Shown one piece after another: positions 24,190-26,237 of a stretch of 26,237 nucleotides of DNA; position 1 is the first letter of the stretch; every line of letters starts with the position of its first letter. The stretch covers positions 1 through 26,237 of the forward strand of contig JAJZIF010000006.1 of assembly GCA_021810735.1 (NCBI GenBank). Direction: 5' to 3'. Both the position numbers and the translations under genes were made by a program. This DNA comes from Acidobacteriota bacterium (GTDB lineage Bacteria > Acidobacteriota > Terriglobia > Terriglobales > Acidobacteriaceae). The notes beneath the pieces were generated by a model. That model was not told the origin of the DNA, did not search any database, and saw only the letters and a list, made by a program, of their open reading frames with translations.

Positions 24190-24940
24190 ATGCAGGGCGA
24201 CGTGACCATTCACGACCTGAAGTGCGTCATTGTGGTTGCGCAGGAAGGGGGCCTGTCGCGTGGCGCCACGCGCTTGCATATGACACAACCGGCACTGGGC
24301 CGCAGAATCCATCATGTCGAAGCGGAACTGGGCGCGAGACTTTTTTATAGCTGGTACGGAGGCTTACGATTGACGGAATCCGGCAAAGTGTTCATCGATG
24401 AAATCCTCAAATCCGTGGACAATTGGGAGCGCGGAACGGAGCGGGAGCGCAACGTAGCGCGCCATCGTCACGGCCCCTTTCAGTTCGCCTACTCTTCATT
24501 TCTCAATCCACCCCTGCTCGCGGTCATCTCCAACCTGCATTTCGACAGGCCTGGCGATCCGGTAATCAAGCGCACGAGCCTGGACACGATGGGGATGATT
24601 CGTGGTGTGCTCGAAGGCCAATACCAAGCAGGCATAGGCTATTTGCCGAATGGCTATTCGGAACTCGAAGCGAGAGAGTTGAAAAAACGCAGCCAAAGAG
24701 AGATGGGCCATTTGGCGCAGACGCGCGACCTGCTGGTCAAGCAGCGATCGGCCTTGAAGACCAAGACAACAACCTGCTCACGTCAGCGCACAAGCGCACA
24801 GTTGATGCCGTCGCGAGGCAAAGCGGTCCGATCTCGGTCAATACGTTCCGACTCAAGTGCTATGGACAGCGGGATATACTGCAACAGCACTTGAGGCTAA
24901 ATGCGCGTTCTTATCAGTCTTCTCACGAAAGCAACTATGA
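24190..24940 (+). pseudogene. LysR-type transcriptional regulator, two frameshifts
   Basis: The first frame gives a proper LysR DNA-binding domain (VTIHDLKCVIVVAQEGGLSRGATRLHMTQPALGRRIHHVEAELGARLF, LTESGKVFIDEIL) and the start of the effector domain (GPFQFAYSSFLNPPLLAVI, GVLEGQYQAGIGYLP). After SALKTK near 24765 the family-like sequence moves to a second frame (LLTSAHKRTVDAVARQSG), then near 24842 to a third (YVPTQVLWTAGYTATALEA), and stops at 24938-24940. An intact LysR has about 300 residues. Two shifts plus a short tail argue for real decay rather than a single read error. Its 3' end overlaps the minus-strand gene at 24897. Confidence 0.75.
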
Positions 24941-25136
24941 TTGCGACAAGTGCAAACAGAATAGCGATTAATCCAACTGCCATTGAGAAGATTTGAAGTT
25001 CTCCATCACCATGCCCTATCGTCGGTAAGAATGTGACGAAGCCGATGATTAAGAGCAAAATACCCGCGAGCAGACTCCACCAAATCCAGCGCGGGAATCG
25101 ACGAGCTGATCGAGAGCCATTCCGCGAAATTTCCAT
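24897..25136 (-). CDS. small two-helix membrane protein
   Basis: A 79-residue protein. Its ATG is preceded by CGGAGCGAAT, a fair ribosome-binding site. A basic N-terminus (SRNGSRSARRFPRW) is followed by two transmembrane helices, about residues 18-38 (WSLLAGILLLIIGFVTFLP) and 50-70 (FSMAVGLIAILFALVAIIVAF), and ends with RRLIRTRI. The positive-inside rule puts both ends in the cytoplasm. I do not recognise the family. It overlaps the tail of the decayed LysR gene on the other strand and is read away from the efflux genes. Confidence 0.55.
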   Translation of the reverse strand: MEISRNGSRSARRFPRWIWWSLLAGILLLIIGFVTFLPTIGHGDGELQIFSMAVGLIAILFALVAIIVAFVRRLIRTRI

Positions 25137-25210
25137 ATTCGCTCCGTTGCATCTGAGCCTTCAACATCGCTAGATTACACAATGACACCGACGTATGGCA
25201 TCATAGGGAG

Positions 25211-25516
25211 ATGGGTTTTTGGTCCAAGGCGTTCCGCTTCACCGCAATCTTCCTCGTGCTGTTTACAGCCGTGGAGGTGCTTGCCTGCGACCTCGTGCCA
25301 TCGTCGAGCTGCTACATATCGAACACCAGGCCGCTCGACAAACATCATCCGGCAGATTCGGGCGACAACTGCATGTGCTGCTGCGCACATCTTGTGATCA
25401 CAAAGCGTCTTGATTTTACCCCCCAGTTCCTGACCGTTCCCGCCCCCCAAGAAGAGAACGTTGAGCAGCCCTTGCTTGCTCCGTCTTCGATCGACCACCC
25501 TCCGCAACTTTCCTAA
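25211..25516 (+). CDS. small exported Cys-rich protein preceding an efflux operon
   Basis: A 101-residue protein with a signal peptide (FRFTAIFLVLFTAVEVLACD). The mature part is short, His- and Cys-bearing, with the cluster CMCCCAH (C54, C56-C58, H60) preceded by LDKHHP, suggestive of soft-metal binding (copper, silver or similar). GGGAG abuts the ATG directly, which is closer than usual, so the exact start is less certain. It ends 47 bp before a TolC-type gene and is probably its operon partner. Small Cys-rich exported proteins are often found at the head of CzcCBA/CusCBA-type operons; a periplasmic metal-binding or sensing role is inferred. Confidence 0.65.
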   Translation: MGFWSKAFRFTAIFLVLFTAVEVLACDLVPSSSCYISNTRPLDKHHPADSGDNCMCCCAHLVITKRLDFTPQFLTVPAPQEENVEQPLLAPSSIDHPPQLS

Positions 25517-25563
25517 GCACTTTTCTGAGATCGATCCGCTTCAAGAAAATCTAGGAGATGTGT

Positions 25564-26237
25564 ATGCGAGGGAGACGTGTCTTCTCCCTGTGCGCGTTAT
25601 TGCTTTCGGCTTCATTGCTGGGAGCGCAACAGGGGCCGCCGTCCGTATCTACGGTCGACGACCTTGTGCGAACAGGGATTGCGAATAATAGGGATTTGGC
25701 CGCCGTTCGGGAGCGAGTTGCCGAGGCTAAGGGTCTCGCGCGGCAAGCCGGAGTTCGACCACCACCGACGCTTGGCCTGAATGGTACGACCGGGAAACCG
25801 CTTGGCACCATTGGCGAAGAGCAATATGGCGGTGAATTGTCTGAGCCAATTGAGACATTCGGAAAGCGCGGGAAGCGTATCCGAGTCGCAGAGTTCTCGG
25901 TTGGGCTAGCCGAGGCCGAACTCCAGGGGCGAACCACAGAGCTGGCCTATGAGATCAGGGCAGCCTATGGCGAGGTACTCGCGGAGCGCCGCAAGGTCAA
26001 GCTCCTGAGTGACCTCATGGCCTTCAATTCAGATACTTTGAGGTTGACGGAGGCGCGGGTCAAAGAGGGCGATGTTGCTCCGCTTGAAGCCGGACTGCTC
26101 AAGGTGGAGGTCAGCCAAGCTGAAGTTTCGCGGATGAGCGCGCAGAGCCGTCTCACATCCGCGGAGTTCGAGCTGCGACGGCTTGCCGGGCTTAGCGGCA
26201 CGACACCAATTCCCGATACGGACTTTCCAGCTCCGAA
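25564..26237 (+). CDS. TolC-family outer-membrane efflux protein (CzcC/CusC-like), 3' partial
   Basis: The frame is open to the right edge of the window. The ATG at 25564 is chosen because CTAGGAG lies six bases upstream; another ATG at 25558 touches that site. A signal peptide (MRGRRVFSLCALLLSASLLGAQQ) is followed by about 200 residues of coiled-coil, tunnel-forming sequence: VDDLVRTGIANNRDLAAVRERVAEAKGL, then ELSEPIETFGKRGKRIRVAE and LTEARVKEGDVAPLEAGLL, which are typical of the CzcC/CusC branch of TolC. This protein forms the outer-membrane channel of an RND pump that expels metal ions; the adaptor and pump genes should follow beyond the window. Confidence 0.87.
   Translation, partial: MRGRRVFSLCALLLSASLLGAQQGPPSVSTVDDLVRTGIANNRDLAAVRERVAEAKGLARQAGVRPPPTLGLNGTTGKPLGTIGEEQYGGELSEPIETFGKRGKRIRVAEFSVGLAEAELQGRTTELAYEIRAAYGEVLAERRKVKLLSDLMAFNSDTLRLTEARVKEGDVAPLEAGLLKVEVSQAEVSRMSAQSRLTSAEFELRRLAGLSGTTPIPDTDFPAP

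Noticed and set aside
23739..24209. 156-codon minus-strand frame between the esterase and LysR genes
   Set aside because: It overlaps the end of the esterase, shows irregular composition rich in Ser, His and Cys, and has no recognisable domain or good start signal.

Overview
The window looks like a chromosomal segment of an acidobacterium (Acidobacteriota, probably a Terriglobia/Granulicella-type soil or acid-environment bacterium). The main reasons are the large carboxypeptidase-regulatory/TonB-dependent 'Oar-like' receptor without a SusD partner, the acidobacterial-type membrane regulator beside it, several Tat-exported carbohydrate enzymes, and moderate-to-high GC. This assignment is an inference from gene families, not from a marker gene.

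Region 1 (1-4095, + strand) is a tight operon of respiratory and sulfur genes. It holds the 3' part of a CcoO-like/multidomain cytochrome c, a 72-residue membrane protein overlapping it by ATGA, a Tat-exported DsrE-like protein, an orphan solute-binding protein, a diheme lipoprotein cytochrome with the signature of thiosulfate dehydrogenase TsdA, and a DUF302 protein. Together they suggest a periplasmic thiosulfate/sulfur-oxidising module feeding electrons to a terminal oxidase encoded upstream.

Region 2 (4098-5969) is an IS630-type insertion sequence placed three bases after the DUF302 stop codon. It is followed by about 880 bp without an intact gene. That stretch contains a cluster of REP-like hairpins, the first copy of a conserved intergenic element, and a decayed copy of a Tat leader.

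Region 3 (5970-23773) is a polysaccharide-degradation locus: a GH3 enzyme with a PA14-like insert, a Tat-exported TIM-barrel-like protein (frameshifted), an alpha/beta-hydrolase esterase, a GH127-type beta-L-arabinofuranosidase, a divergent membrane-bound regulator (frameshifted), the Oar-like TonB receptor, a TPR protein, a GH5-like Tat-exported enzyme and an SGNH sialate-O-acetylesterase-like enzyme (frameshifted). The set fits uptake and breakdown of an acetylated, arabinose-containing plant polysaccharide.

The most interesting signal is a conserved noncoding element of about 120-130 bp. It occurs three times in this locus, always in the same orientation: upstream of the GH3 gene, upstream of the Tat/TIM gene, and between the divergent regulator and the TonB receptor. 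It could be the operator or RNA leader of a locus-specific regulon.

Region 4 (24190-26237) holds a LysR regulator broken by two frameshifts, a small two-helix membrane protein on the minus strand, a small exported Cys-rich protein, and the 5' part of a CzcC/CusC-type TolC outer-membrane channel that begins a metal-efflux operon continuing beyond the window. No rRNA, tRNA or CRISPR was seen.
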